Shown: piece by piece, positions 34,342 to 42,775 of the stretch
How positions within the stretch are numbered: position 1 is the first letter of the stretch
Layout: each line of letters opens with the position of its first letter
Source of the DNA: JBBRVW01 sp038246545
GTDB lineage: Bacteria > Actinomycetota > Actinomycetes > JACCUZ01
Length of the DNA: 64,000 nt
Direction: 5' to 3'
NCBI GenBank assembly: GCA_038246545.1
Contig: JBBRVW010000013.1
Span: forward strand, 1-64,000
Notes under the pieces: model-generated
Databases searched by the model: none
Seen by the model: the letters and a program-made list of their open reading frames with translations, nothing else
What the model was told of the DNA's origin: nothing
Position numbers and translations under genes: made by a program

Positions 34342-34844
34342 CACCCGCACCGGAAGCCGTGGCGCTCGCCCGCGAGGTCCACGAGCTGCTGCTGGCCCGC
34401 GGGGAGACCCTGGCCGTGGCCGAGTCGCTCACCGGGGGAGCGCTCGGCGCCACCGGAACGGCGGTGCCGGGCGTGTCCGCGACCTTCCGCGGCGCCGTCG
34501 TGGCCTACGCCACGGAGCTCAAGACCGAGATGCTCGGCGTCCCCGCCGACCTGCTGGCCCGCACCGGGCCCGTGCACCCTCTCGTGGCGGCCGCGATGGC
34601 CGCGGGCGTGCGCGGCCTCCTGGGGTCGACGTACGGGCTGGCGACCACGGGCGTGGCCGGCCCGGACCCGCAGGCGGGGCACGCTCCGGCCGAGGTCTAC
34701 CTCGGCCTGGCTGGCGGCGAACGGCTGCGGCTGCTGCACCGCCGGGTGGACCTGAAGGGCGACCGGGCCGCGGTCCGATCGGGTGCGGTCGTGGCGGGGC
34801 TGGGGTTCCTGCGTGAGATCCTCACGGACGGGAACGCCGGGTGA
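34338..34844 (+). CDS. cinA: CinA C-terminal family protein (NMN amidohydrolase-like)
   Basis: This 168-residue stand-alone CinA C-terminal domain (PncC type) hydrolyses nicotinamide mononucleotide to nicotinate mononucleotide in characterised cases. The family signature is present: LAVAESLTGGALGATGTAVPG, the GAVVAYATELKTEMLGV segment and ATTGVAGPDPQAGHAPAEVY. It lacks the N-terminal MoCF domain of full CinA, as usual in actinobacteria. ATG 34338 overlaps pgsA by 4 nt. The rimO-pgsA-cinA-clgR order is widely conserved. Confidence 0.94.
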   Translation: MTPAPEAVALAREVHELLLARGETLAVAESLTGGALGATGTAVPGVSATFRGAVVAYATELKTEMLGVPADLLARTGPVHPLVAAAMAAGVRGLLGSTYGLATTGVAGPDPQAGHAPAEVYLGLAGGERLRLLHRRVDLKGDRAAVRSGAVVAGLGFLREILTDGNAG

Positions 34845-34856
34845 TGATTACAGCGT

Positions 34857-34862
34857 TACACT
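34857..34862 (+). promoter_or_regulatory. Candidate -10 element for clgR
   Basis: TACACT lies about 110 nt before clgR in the 128-bp gap. A purine-rich GAGGGAGG sits just upstream of the clgR start. No clear -35 or autoregulatory site could be assigned. Confidence 0.4.
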
Positions 34863-34972
34863 GGACGGTGCCTGGCGGCGCGCCCCTTGGGTCGCTCGCG
34901 TCAGGGGACGGCTGCACCGGCTACGGTGATCACCTGCCGTTGTAGTGGTCCTGGACCAGAGGGAGGCCCGCG

Positions 34973-35314
34973 ATGATCCTGCTCCGCCGTCTGCTGGGCG
35001 ACGTCCTGCGGGAGCGTCGCCGCGAGCAGGGCCGCACGCTGCGCGAGGTGTCCTCGGCCGCCCGGGTGTCCCTGGGCTACCTGTCCGAGGTCGAGCGCGG
35101 CCAGAAGGAGGCCTCCTCCGAGCTGCTGGGCTCCATCTGCGAGGCCCTCGACGTACCGATGTCCGAGCTGCTGCGCGAGGTGAGCGACAACCTCGCCCTG
35201 GCCGAGGCCGTGTCCGCCGTCGACCAGCTCGAGGTCTACGTCGTGCAGACGGGTACCCGGCCCGCGCCGGTGGCGGCGCCGTCGTCGATGCAGGTCACCG
35301 ACCTCGCCGCCTGA
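34973..35314 (+). CDS. clgR: ClgR-like XRE-family transcriptional regulator
   Basis: This 113-residue protein has one helix-turn-helix: LGDVLRERRREQGRTLREVS then AARVSLGYLSEVERGQKEAS, followed by the SELLGSICEALDVPMSELL helix. This matches ClgR, which activates clp protease, recA and other stress genes in corynebacteria, mycobacteria and streptomycetes and is itself a Clp substrate. The C-terminus ends in Ala-Ala (DLAA), compatible with Clp recognition. ATG 34973 has a strong GAGGGAGG site. A terminator-like hairpin follows. Confidence 0.9.
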   Translation: MILLRRLLGDVLRERRREQGRTLREVSSAARVSLGYLSEVERGQKEASSELLGSICEALDVPMSELLREVSDNLALAEAVSAVDQLEVYVVQTGTRPAPVAAPSSMQVTDLAA

Positions 35315-35357
35315 CCCGGTCACGCATGAGCCGCCCGGCCCCGGGTAGCAGTCTGTC

Positions 35358-35410
35358 GCAGGACGCCCGTCCACCCCATCGGTCAACGGGGGTGTGGACG
35401 GGCGTTCTGC
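35358..35410. terminator. Hairpin between convergent clgR and nei2
   Basis: 17-nt arms (35358-35374 and 35394-35410; ACGCCCGTCCAC core) pair with one G-U pair, and the CCCC/GGGG of the loop can extend the stem. It lies between the stops of clgR and nei2 and can serve both. Confidence 0.75.
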
Positions 35411-35428
35411 GTCTGCCGGGAAGAGCGG

Positions 35429-36280
35429 TCAGGGCCGGTAGCGGGTGCGGCCGGCCGGCCGGTCGGCCCGCCGGGGTTTCCGCACCGGCTCCGGGGCCGG
35501 CCCCGGCTGGCACTGCGGGCACCAGTAGGCGATCCGCTCGTACGGCGGCGTGCCCTGCGCGGCGGTCAGGACCCGGGGCCCGCAGCGCAGGCAGGGCCGG
35601 CCGTGGCGCTCGAACACCCAGTGGTCCGCACCACGCCGCCCGGTTCCGGTGGTGGTCTGCCGCACGTGGTCCTTGTTGAGGTCGAGCAGCCGGTGCGACC
35701 GGTCGACGACGGAGCGCAGGTCGACGTCGCGCACCGGTGTCCAGGGCGAGACTCCCTCAAGGAAGCACACCTCGGCCTTGTACAGGTTGCCGACGCCCGC
35801 CAGGTTGCGCTGGTCGAGCAGCGCCTGACCGATCTCGCGTCCGGGGTCGGCGGCGAGCCGGCGGACGGCCTCGGCGGGGTCCCAGTCCGGGCCGAGGAGG
35901 TCCGGGCCGAGGTGGCCGACGACGTCGGCCTCGCGGTCGCGTGGGAGCAGCTCGACCACCGGCAGCCGGTAGCCGACGGCGTCCCACTCGGCGTTGCTCA
36001 GCAGCAGCCGCACCTGCCAGTCCGGGCCGCCGTGCCAGCGCGCGCCGGGGCGGTAGAGGTGCCACGAACCGTCCATCCTGAAGTGCGTGTGCAGCGTGAG
36101 GTCGCCGGCGATCCGGGTGAGCAGGTGCTTGCCCCGGCTGACCACCTCGGTGACCTCGCGACCGGCCAGGTCGACGGTGGCCAGCTGCGGTACCCGGAAG
36201 TCGGAGCGGGTCAGCACCCGGCCGGCCAGCGCGTCGTCGAGGCGGCGCCCGGCCAGCCAGACGGTGTCTCCCTCGGGCAT
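35429..36280 (-). CDS. nei2: Endonuclease VIII-like DNA glycosylase (Nei2)
   Basis: This enzyme of the Fpg/Nei family excises oxidised bases and nicks the abasic site. The 283-residue protein starts MPEGDTVW, giving the catalytic Pro2 and Glu3 after Met removal, has the THFRMDGSWHLY region, the QRNLAGVGNLYKAE helix-two-turn-helix and a C-terminal zinc finger (CLRCG and CPQCQ) with an Arg-rich tail. The start sequence and general form match the mycobacterial Nei2 group rather than Fpg. ATG 36280 is fixed by the required Pro2. It is probably transcribed alone. Confidence 0.92.
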   Translation of the reverse strand: MPEGDTVWLAGRRLDDALAGRVLTRSDFRVPQLATVDLAGREVTEVVSRGKHLLTRIAGDLTLHTHFRMDGSWHLYRPGARWHGGPDWQVRLLLSNAEWDAVGYRLPVVELLPRDREADVVGHLGPDLLGPDWDPAEAVRRLAADPGREIGQALLDQRNLAGVGNLYKAEVCFLEGVSPWTPVRDVDLRSVVDRSHRLLDLNKDHVRQTTTGTGRRGADHWVFERHGRPCLRCGPRVLTAAQGTPPYERIAYWCPQCQPGPAPEPVRKPRRADRPAGRTRYRP

Positions 36281-36345
36281 GGTGTGAGCATCGTCTCCCG
36301 CCCGCGCGGGAAGATGCGTCGGGGGTCGCGTTGCTCGAAGAGGAG

Positions 36346-36900
36346 ATGAGCATCCTGTCCCCAACCGCAGAGCCGGTCACCGTCACGGTGGCCCGGCGGG
36401 TGGCCGTCGGCCGCGAGCACGAGTTCGAGCAGTGGTACGACGACATCATCGGCGCCGCCTGCCGCTTCCCCGGCTTCCTCGGGTCCGGCGTGCTGCGGCC
36501 GCACACCGCCGAGCAGGACTGGCACGTCGTCTACCGGTTCGCCGACCCCGACTCGCTGGCGCGGTGGGAGCGCTCGCCCGAGCGTGCCGAGTGGCTGGCC
36601 AAGGCCGAGGACCTCGTCGAGGAGACCGGCGTCAGCCACGTGACCGGTCTGGAGACCTGGTTCGCGCTGCCCGGTCGTACGGCGCCCGCCCCGCCGCGCT
36701 GGAAGATGGCCGTCGTCACCTTGGTGGCCATCGTGCCGCTGGTGCTGCTCATGAACCTGCTGGTGCTGCCGCATCTCGCCGGGTGGCCGCTGGTCGCCCG
36801 CGCCCTCGTCCTCTCCGGCAGCCTCACCGGCCTCATGACCTGGGTCGTGATGCCGAGGGTCACCCGGGTCTTCCGGCGATTCCTCTACGGTGGTCGCTGA
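36346..36900 (+). CDS. Antibiotic-biosynthesis-monooxygenase-like membrane protein
   Basis: The N-terminal 95 residues form an ABM-like ferredoxin fold (VTVTVARRVAVGREHEFEQW, then the FPGFLGSGVLRP and WHVVYRFAD strands). The C-terminal half has two transmembrane helices (about 115-140 and 145-170). This fused architecture is common in actinobacteria and is annotated only by homology; enzymatic activity is unproven. ATG 36346 is used, though the AAGAGG is very close; TTG 36331 is an alternative start adding five residues. Length is 184 residues. Confidence 0.8.
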   Translation: MSILSPTAEPVTVTVARRVAVGREHEFEQWYDDIIGAACRFPGFLGSGVLRPHTAEQDWHVVYRFADPDSLARWERSPERAEWLAKAEDLVEETGVSHVTGLETWFALPGRTAPAPPRWKMAVVTLVAIVPLVLLMNLLVLPHLAGWPLVARALVLSGSLTGLMTWVVMPRVTRVFRRFLYGGR

Positions 36901-36935
36901 CCGGTCACGGGGCAGGCCGAGCACAGGGAGTCGTC

Positions 36936-37238
36936 GTGGCGAGCGGTGTCGGGATCCTCATCGCGGTGTTCTTCGCGCTGTTCGCCGTGATGTTCGTGGG
37001 CATCGTGATCTTCATGGTGGTGGCCGCGACGCGCAGCAAGCGGGCGCTCGAGGCCGGTGGCCTGGATCCGTTCGCCGCCGAGGCTCAGCTGGCCGCGCGG
37101 GCGGCAAGCAGCGAGCTGCTCGCGCCGCGCCGGTCCCTCGAGGACAGGTTGCGCGAGCTCGACGACCTCCGGTCCCGCGGCGTGATCTCCGAGGAGGAGC
37201 ACGCCACCGCGCGGGCCGGGGCGCTCGCCGGCGGCTGA
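36936..37238 (+). CDS. Small membrane protein with C-terminal SHOCT domain
   Basis: This 100-residue protein has one N-terminal transmembrane helix (about 4-30) and a SHOCT motif at the end (SLEDRLRELDDLRSRGVISE). SHOCT segments are short oligomerisation modules found at protein termini; function is unknown. GTG 36936 has CAGGGAG 5 nt upstream. It lies 35 bp after the ABM-like gene and is probably cotranscribed with it. Confidence 0.8.
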   Translation: MASGVGILIAVFFALFAVMFVGIVIFMVVAATRSKRALEAGGLDPFAAEAQLAARAASSELLAPRRSLEDRLRELDDLRSRGVISEEEHATARAGALAGG

Positions 37239-37286
37239 GCCCCCGTCTCCCTTGCCTCCGGTGCCGCCGCCTGCTTGGTTGAGGCG

Positions 37287-38810
37287 GTGGCGGGGACCGG
37301 CAACGAGGCGACCGAGGACCAGGCGACGCCGGAGCAGGTCGCTGAGTTCGGCCGCGCCTTCCGCGGGTTCCTCGACTGGGTCCACTCCGAGGCGGCCGCC
37401 GACCGCGCCAACCCCGTCGTCACCGTGGTGCGCGAGCACCTGGGCGAGGGCGTCTCGCGGTCGGTCCTGACCAACGAGCTCCCGCTCTTCGAGCACGTCA
37501 ACCTGCAGACCGCGCTCGACCACTGGACCTCGTCGGACGGACGTCGGGTGACGGTCCACGGTGTCGCGGTGCCGCCGCACTTCCAGGCGCCCGGGCTGCA
37601 GCACCTGGTGCACGGCGACGCGATGGGGCCGGTTCACCTCGCCGCGCCGGACCTCGTCGACCTCCCGTCCGGTCCCGACCGCACGACGGCCTGCCTGCGG
37701 CGCGCGCTGCTCCTCGTCGAGGACGACCGCGGCCGGTACGTCGTGATGGTGCGCGGCCCCGAGCGGCACGAGGAGCCGGTCCTCGCCGTCGAGGTGGCGG
37801 GTCTGCCGACCGGGGCGGCGCAGGAGGTGCTGCGGGAGCTGGCGGAACTCCGGCTGCAGCTCAACGTCTACCGCGGCCAGGTCGTCGAGCTCGTCCCCGG
37901 GACGGGTGGCTTCGCCGTCCGGTTCCCGGTGCTCACGCCCACACCGCGGGCCGACGTGGTGCTGCCCGCCGAGACCCTGCGTCGGGTCGAGCGCCACACC
38001 CTCGACGTCGTCGCGCACCGCGACGGACTCCGGCAGGCCGGCCAGCACCTGAAGCGGGGGCTGCTCCTCTACGGGCCACCCGGGACCGGCAAGACGCACA
38101 CCACCCGTTACGTCGTGCAGCAGCTGCGCGGGGCCACGGTCCTCATGCTCTCCGGCCAGTCCCTGCACGCGATCGGTCCGATCACCCAGCTCGCCCGCGA
38201 CCTCCAGCCCTCGGTGCTGGTCCTGGAGGACGTCGACCTGGTCGCGGAGGATCGCGGCTACGGGCCGGGAGCGAGCCCCGTGCTCTTCACGCTCCTCGAC
38301 GCGATGGACGGAGCGGCTGCCGACGCCGACATCCTGTTCCTGCTCACCACCAACCGCGCCGACCTGCTCGAGCCCGCGCTGGCCGCGCGCCCGGGCCGGG
38401 TCGACGTCGCGGTCGAGATCCCGCTCCCCGACGAGGACGGCCGGCGTCGCCTCCTCGAGGTCTACACCCGCGGCTTCGACGTCGACCTCGACGACGGGCA
38501 GCTGGCGCTGGTCGTCGCGAGGACTGAGGGGGTCACCGCCTCGTTCGTCAAGGAGCTCGTGCGACGGGCGGTGCTCGAGTCGCTGACGAGCGGACGGCCG
38601 CCGACGGCCCCGCTGACCTGGGACGTCATGACTGCGGCGCTCGACGACCTGCTCGACGCCGGCCAGGCCGTCACGCGGGCGCTGCTCGGCGCTGGCGGGG
38701 ACGCCGGGACCGGCCGCGCCGCCGGCGGTCACGGCGGCGCCGCGTGGCTCGGCGTCCCGGCACCCGGCACGGCGTACGGCAGCTCGATGACGGTGTGGCC
38801 CGACACGTAA
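37287..38810 (+). CDS. AAA-family ATPase with unrecognised N-terminal domain
   Basis: This protein of about 507 residues has a C-terminal AAA module: Walker A GPPGTGKT (263-270), Walker B LVLEDVDLV, a sensor Asn in LLTTNRADLLEPALAARPGR with arginine-finger candidates, and a C-terminal lid. The first 220 residues are not recognised but include LLVEDDRGRYVVMVRGPE and a helical start. The domain order resembles single-ring AAA proteins related to ARC/VCP or Bcs1-like remodellers; the substrate is unknown. The start is uncertain: GTG 37287 with a nearby GAGG, or TTG 37275. No membrane segment is visible. The gene seems isolated. Confidence 0.8.
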   Translation: MAGTGNEATEDQATPEQVAEFGRAFRGFLDWVHSEAAADRANPVVTVVREHLGEGVSRSVLTNELPLFEHVNLQTALDHWTSSDGRRVTVHGVAVPPHFQAPGLQHLVHGDAMGPVHLAAPDLVDLPSGPDRTTACLRRALLLVEDDRGRYVVMVRGPERHEEPVLAVEVAGLPTGAAQEVLRELAELRLQLNVYRGQVVELVPGTGGFAVRFPVLTPTPRADVVLPAETLRRVERHTLDVVAHRDGLRQAGQHLKRGLLLYGPPGTGKTHTTRYVVQQLRGATVLMLSGQSLHAIGPITQLARDLQPSVLVLEDVDLVAEDRGYGPGASPVLFTLLDAMDGAAADADILFLLTTNRADLLEPALAARPGRVDVAVEIPLPDEDGRRRLLEVYTRGFDVDLDDGQLALVVARTEGVTASFVKELVRRAVLESLTSGRPPTAPLTWDVMTAALDDLLDAGQAVTRALLGAGGDAGTGRAAGGHGGAAWLGVPAPGTAYGSSMTVWPDT

Positions 38811-38882
38811 CCGGCGCGGCTTCCCGGGGTGGGCGGTCAACTGGTTAGACACCTGTCCGACCCGTCCGGTTGGGTGGGGTGC

Positions 38883-39269
38883 ATGACGATCCGCTGGCAG
38901 TGCATCTGCGTCGACGCGACCGACCCCGCGCCCGTGGCGGCGTTCTGGGAGCAGGCGCTGGGCTGGCGGCGTACCCACGACACCCCCGACGAGATCGTGC
39001 TCGAGCCCCCGGCCGGCAGCCCGGAGGACGGCATCGCGCCGGACATCCTGGTCGGGCGGGTGCCCGAGGAGAAGACCGTCAAGAACCGGCTGCACCTCGA
39101 CCTGCGACCCGACGACCAGGCGGCCGAGGTGGCCAGGCTGGAGGGGCTCGGCGCGACCCGGGTGTCGGTCGGCCAGTCCGAGGACGTCACCTGGGTGGTG
39201 CTGGCCGACCCGGGCGGCAACGAGTTCTGTGTCCTGCGTGCGCTGACTCCCGAGGAGCTCGCCGGATGA
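38883..39269 (+). CDS. VOC/glyoxalase-superfamily protein
   Basis: This 128-residue protein has the paired beta-alpha-beta modules of the VOC fold (RWQCICVDATDPAPVAAFWE, then LHLDLRPDD and WVVLADPGGNEFCVLRA). It is of the actinobacterial glyoxalase-like group (DUF4/Glo_EDI-like) and its substrate is unknown. ATG 38883 was selected from conservation of the start. The stop overlaps the ABC transporter ATPase as ATGA, so it is coupled to the exporter, suggesting a shared detoxification role; that is inference. Confidence 0.85.
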   Translation: MTIRWQCICVDATDPAPVAAFWEQALGWRRTHDTPDEIVLEPPAGSPEDGIAPDILVGRVPEEKTVKNRLHLDLRPDDQAAEVARLEGLGATRVSVGQSEDVTWVVLADPGGNEFCVLRALTPEELAG

Positions 39270-40234
39270 CGGTCATCGAGGCGAGCGGCCTGGGCCGCAC
39301 GTACCGGACCCGACTGAGCCCGTGGCGGCGGGCGACCAAGGAGGTCGAGGCGGTCCGCGGCGTCGACTTCGCGGTCGAGCGCGGCGAGCTGTTCGGCCTG
39401 TTGGGCCCGAACGGCGCCGGCAAGACGACGACGATCAAGATGCTGATCACGCTGCTGCTGCCGACGTCGGGCACCGCGCGGGTGCTCGGGCACGACGTCG
39501 TCGAGTCGCCGCGCGAGGTGCGCCGCCGGGTCGGTTACGTCTTCGGCGGCGACCGCGGGCTCTACGAGCGGCTGTCCGGCCTGGACAACCTGCGCTACTT
39601 CGCCGAGCTGTACGGCGTCCCCGCCCGTGAGCAGAAGGCCCGGATCGCCGAGCTGCTGGAGCTGGCCGGGCTCACCGGCCGGGAGAAGGAGCGGGTCGAG
39701 GGCTACTCCCGCGGGATGCGCCAGCGGCTGCACATCGCTCGCGGCCTGCTGCACCGGCCCGAGGTGCTGTTCCTCGACGAGCCGTCGATCGGCATCGACC
39801 CGGTGGGCGCCCGCGAGCTGCGGGCGACGGTGGCCGATCTCCGAACGGCCGGCACCACGATCCTGCTCACGACCCACTACATGTTCGAGGCCGACCAGCT
39901 GTGCGACCGGATCGCCGTGATCGCCGACGGCCGGATCGTCGCCGAGGGGACGCCCGCCGATCTCAAGGCCCGGGTGGGCGAGGGGTCGGTGGTCGAGGTC
40001 GAGCTGTTCGGGGCACCGGACGGTGTGCTCGGGCGGGCCCAGGGTCTGGCCGGTGTGCGGTCAGCGGTGCTGGAGGAGCGCGGCCAGGTCCAGGTCCTGG
40101 TGGTGCGGGCCCAACCCGGTGCCGAGGTGACCCAGCTGGTGCTCGGCTGTCTCGACGGGATCGCGCTGGGCCGGGTCGCGACCCGCCAGCCCACCCTGGA
40201 GGACGCCTACGTCGAGCTGGTCGAGTCGGCATGA
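39266..40234 (+). CDS. ABC exporter ATP-binding protein, drug-resistance type
   Basis: This 322-residue ATPase has Walker A GPNGAGKTT (47-55), the signature YSRGMRQRL, Walker B VLFLDEPSIGID and the switch histidine in LLTTHYMFEADQLCDR, plus a C-terminal domain typical of the DrrA/NatA group. These energise ABC-2 permeases exporting drugs, lipids or ions. ATG 39266 overlaps the VOC gene, and the stop overlaps the first permease as ATGA. With two permeases it forms a complete exporter. Confidence 0.93.
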   Translation: MTVIEASGLGRTYRTRLSPWRRATKEVEAVRGVDFAVERGELFGLLGPNGAGKTTTIKMLITLLLPTSGTARVLGHDVVESPREVRRRVGYVFGGDRGLYERLSGLDNLRYFAELYGVPAREQKARIAELLELAGLTGREKERVEGYSRGMRQRLHIARGLLHRPEVLFLDEPSIGIDPVGARELRATVADLRTAGTTILLTTHYMFEADQLCDRIAVIADGRIVAEGTPADLKARVGEGSVVEVELFGAPDGVLGRAQGLAGVRSAVLEERGQVQVLVVRAQPGAEVTQLVLGCLDGIALGRVATRQPTLEDAYVELVESA

Positions 40235-41019
40235 TCTCCGCACCGGCGACCCACGTGCTGCGCGTGCTCGCCAAGGGATGGTTCTTCCACCTCAAGATGC
40301 TGTCCCGGTCCGCCTTCAACGGGATCCTGCAGATCCTCTGGCCGCTGTTCTTCGCCACCATCGCGTTCCTCATGTACGGCCTCGGCAGCGACGACCGCAC
40401 GCTGCTCTACGCGTCGATCGGCGCCAGCGTGATGGGGGTGTGGTCGGCGGTGAGCACGTCAGGCAGCGGTGCGGTGCAGCGCGAGCGCTGGCAGGGCACC
40501 CTCGAGCTGCTGGTGGCCGCTCCGGTGCCGCTGGCAAGCGTGCTGCTGCCGATCACCACCGCCATGGCCACGGTCGGCCTCTACGCCATGGCCGCCACCT
40601 TGGTCTGGGGGCGGCTCCTGTTCGGCATCGACGTCACCATCGAGCACCCGTGGCTGTTCGCCGTGTCGGTCCCGGTGACCGTGCTCGCGATCGGCATGCT
40701 CGGCTTCCTGCTCAGCGTCACGGTCGTCCGCTACCGGAGCGGATGGGCGCTGGGCAACGCGTTCGAGCTGCCGGTCTGGCTGGTGTCCGGGTTCCTGGTG
40801 CCGATCAGCATCCTGCCCGACTGGGTGCGCCCCATCTCCTGGCTGCTCGCCCCCACCTGGGGAGTCCGCGCGATCCGGGAGTCGGCCCTGGGCGGGCAGC
40901 CGCTGCCGGACCTGTTGCTGTGCCTGCTGCTCGGCACCACCTACCTGGCCATCGGTGTGCTCGCCGCGGGCGGCATCCTGCGGTCGGCCCGTCGCAACGC
41001 AACCCTGTCGCTGTCATGA
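40231..41019 (+). CDS. ABC-2 type permease, first of pair
   Basis: This 262-residue membrane protein has six predicted helices and the ABC-2 layout: cytoplasmic N-terminus, a conserved central loop (QRERWQGTLELLVAAPVPL) that couples to the ATPase, and the helix pair with VSGFLVPISILPDWVRPIS. ATG 40231 overlaps the ATPase gene and the stop overlaps the next permease as ATGA, so three subunits are translationally linked. Substrate unknown. Confidence 0.9.
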   Translation: MISAPATHVLRVLAKGWFFHLKMLSRSAFNGILQILWPLFFATIAFLMYGLGSDDRTLLYASIGASVMGVWSAVSTSGSGAVQRERWQGTLELLVAAPVPLASVLLPITTAMATVGLYAMAATLVWGRLLFGIDVTIEHPWLFAVSVPVTVLAIGMLGFLLSVTVVRYRSGWALGNAFELPVWLVSGFLVPISILPDWVRPISWLLAPTWGVRAIRESALGGQPLPDLLLCLLLGTTYLAIGVLAAGGILRSARRNATLSLS

Positions 41020-41813
41020 GCTCCGTCGTCAACGCGGCGCGGATCTTCGTCCTCGGCGGGATCATGAGCTACCGGGCGCTGTTCCACTGGCTCTCGCCGT
41101 GGATCCTGATCCCGTCGTTCCTGGTCGGACCGATCGCACAGATCCTGCTGTTCGCCTACCTCGGCCGCAACGCCGGCGTCGGGTCCGACGAGTTCTTCGT
41201 GATCGGCAACTCGCTGCAGTACGCGGCCATCCCGTGCCTGTTCGCGATGGGCAACACGATCGGCGACGAGCGGCAGGAGAAGACCCTCGGGATCATCTTG
41301 TCGACCCCGGCACCGCGAGTGCCGCTGTTCCTCGGCCGGGCGCTGCCCGTGATCGTCAACGGCTTCCTGGTCGCCGTGTTCGCACTCGTCGTCGGCGGCG
41401 CCATCTTCTCCATCGACGTCCCGCCGTCGGCGTACCTGCCGATCGCGCTGGTCGCGCTCGTCGCGTCCTTCGCCTGCACCGGGCTCGGCCTGGTCACCGC
41501 CGCCCTCGCCCTGCGGGTCCGCGAGACGGCGGTGCTCGCCAACGTCATCTTCGGCTTCCTGCTCATCTTCTGCGGCGTCAACATCCCGCTGGACGCGCTG
41601 CCCGGCTGGATGTCCTCGGTCGCCCCCTGGCTGCCCCTCACCCACGGCATCGACGCCGCCAGGCAGCTGGCCGACGGGGCCACCCTCGGCTCGGTCGGCG
41701 GGGACCTGGCGCGTGAGGCCGCGATCGGGGCGGTCTACGTCCTTGTCGGCATGGCGATGCTGTCGTACTTCGAGTGGGAGAGCCGGCGCCGGGCGACGCT
41801 CGAGGTCTTCTGA
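41016..41813 (+). CDS. ABC-2 type permease, second of pair
   Basis: This 265-residue membrane protein has six helices and the coupling loop DERQEKTLGIILSTPAPRVP, followed by the FCGVNIPLDALPGWMSS segment that mirrors the corresponding part of its partner. The pair would form a heterodimeric channel with the ATPase at 39266. ATG 41016 overlaps the previous gene. No terminator is seen in the 95 bp after it. Confidence 0.9.
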   Translation: MSSVVNAARIFVLGGIMSYRALFHWLSPWILIPSFLVGPIAQILLFAYLGRNAGVGSDEFFVIGNSLQYAAIPCLFAMGNTIGDERQEKTLGIILSTPAPRVPLFLGRALPVIVNGFLVAVFALVVGGAIFSIDVPPSAYLPIALVALVASFACTGLGLVTAALALRVRETAVLANVIFGFLLIFCGVNIPLDALPGWMSSVAPWLPLTHGIDAARQLADGATLGSVGGDLAREAAIGAVYVLVGMAMLSYFEWESRRRATLEVF

Positions 41814-41908
41814 CGTGACCGCGGCCCGTCCGTGAGACGCGCGCAGACGCGGGATCGCTGGTCGGGCAGGATGGCCCGGACCACGACCTAGCACCGGAGG
41901 TGGCGACC

Positions 41909-42304
41909 GTGACGGTCCTGCTGGCCTACATCCGCACACCCGAGGGCGACGCCGCGCTCGCCGCTGCCGTCGTGGAGGCCGCCCGCCGATCGACAGGGGT
42001 CGTCCTGGTGAACGTCACCCGCCCGGCCGGCGAGGTCGACTCGCCGTTCTCCGCCGAGCAGAGCCTCGACGCGGCGGCCGCGCGCTTCACCGAGGCCGGG
42101 GTGCCGGTCGAGCTGCGCCAGCTCGCCGGCGGCACGGACACCGCGGATGCCGTGGTGGCGGTGGCCGCCGAGGTCGCGCCCGAGCTGGTGGTGATCGGCC
42201 TGCGGCGGCGAACCGCGGTCGGCAAGCTCATCGTCGGCAGCACTTCGCAGCGGATCCTGCTCGGGGTGGACTGCCCGGTCCTCGCCGTGAAGGCGCCGAG
42301 CTGA
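41909..42304 (+). CDS. Universal stress protein (UspA family)
   Basis: This 131-residue single Usp domain has N-terminal strand VTVLLAYIRTPEG, and ends with the ATP-binding loop VVIGLRRRTAVGKLIVGSTS then ILLGVDCPVLAVK. The G-2x-G-9x-G-S/T pattern is only partly conserved. GTG 41909 was chosen because GGAGG lies 10 nt upstream, whereas the earlier in-frame GTG 41900 is only 1 nt from it. The stop once overlapped the start of the acetyltransferase gene that is now broken. Confidence 0.87.
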   Translation: MTVLLAYIRTPEGDAALAAAVVEAARRSTGVVLVNVTRPAGEVDSPFSAEQSLDAAAARFTEAGVPVELRQLAGGTDTADAVVAVAAEVAPELVVIGLRRRTAVGKLIVGSTSQRILLGVDCPVLAVKAPS

Positions 42305-42540
42305 GCCGCGAGGCACTCGTCCGGCCGGCCGTCGACGACGACCTGCCGTAGCTTGGGGAGATCTACCACCACTTCGTGCGGCACCCGGTCGCCAGCTTCG
42401 AGGTCGAGCCAGGAACGGTCGAGGCCCGACGGGGGTGGTTCGCCCACTACGCGACGACCGGCCCGCACAGCCTCCTGGCCGCCGAGGTCGACGGGGCGGT
42501 ACTCGGTTTTGCCACGAGCAGCCGGTTCCGGGAGCTTCTC
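42301..42540 (+). pseudogene. Broken GNAT acetyltransferase (phosphinothricin-acetyltransferase-like)
   Basis: The frame beginning at 42301 reads as the first 80 residues of a Pat-type GNAT enzyme (LVRPAVDDDLP, then EIYHHFVRHPVASFEVEP and SLLAAEVDGAVLGFA). Three defects are visible: the start is CTG where GTGA/ATGA junctions are the rule here, an in-frame TAG lies at 42349-42351, and homology stops near SSRFRE, at about 42540. The rest of the gene is missing. Confidence 0.75.
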
Positions 42541-42681
42541 GCTCACCAATCCGCGTACGCGCACCTCGCCCCGCTCGGGGGCGGGACCAGGACCGTCTCC
42601 AGCGAGACCGAAACGCCCTTCTTCCGGGCGATGACTCGCTGCACGCGCTCGGTCTGCGTCATGCGACAGACGATAGGGGTC

Positions 42682-42694
42682 AAGGCTGCGGCCC
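42682..42694 (+). repeat. 13-bp direct repeat, left copy
   Basis: AAGGCTGCGGCCC occurs here and again at 44218-44230, in the same orientation, flanking the secreted calcium-repeat gene. Confidence 0.6.
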
Positions 42695-42775
42695 GCACGA
42701 CTTGTTCGGACTGCAGAACACGACAGTCATGGCAAAGCCACATACCAGGGCGACCAGCAGCGCTATGTTGCCCGG

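Noticed and set aside
42543..42743. 66-codon minus-strand frame in the decayed segment
   Set aside because: No recognisable motif or ribosome-binding site; it lies in scar sequence after the acetyltransferase remnant.
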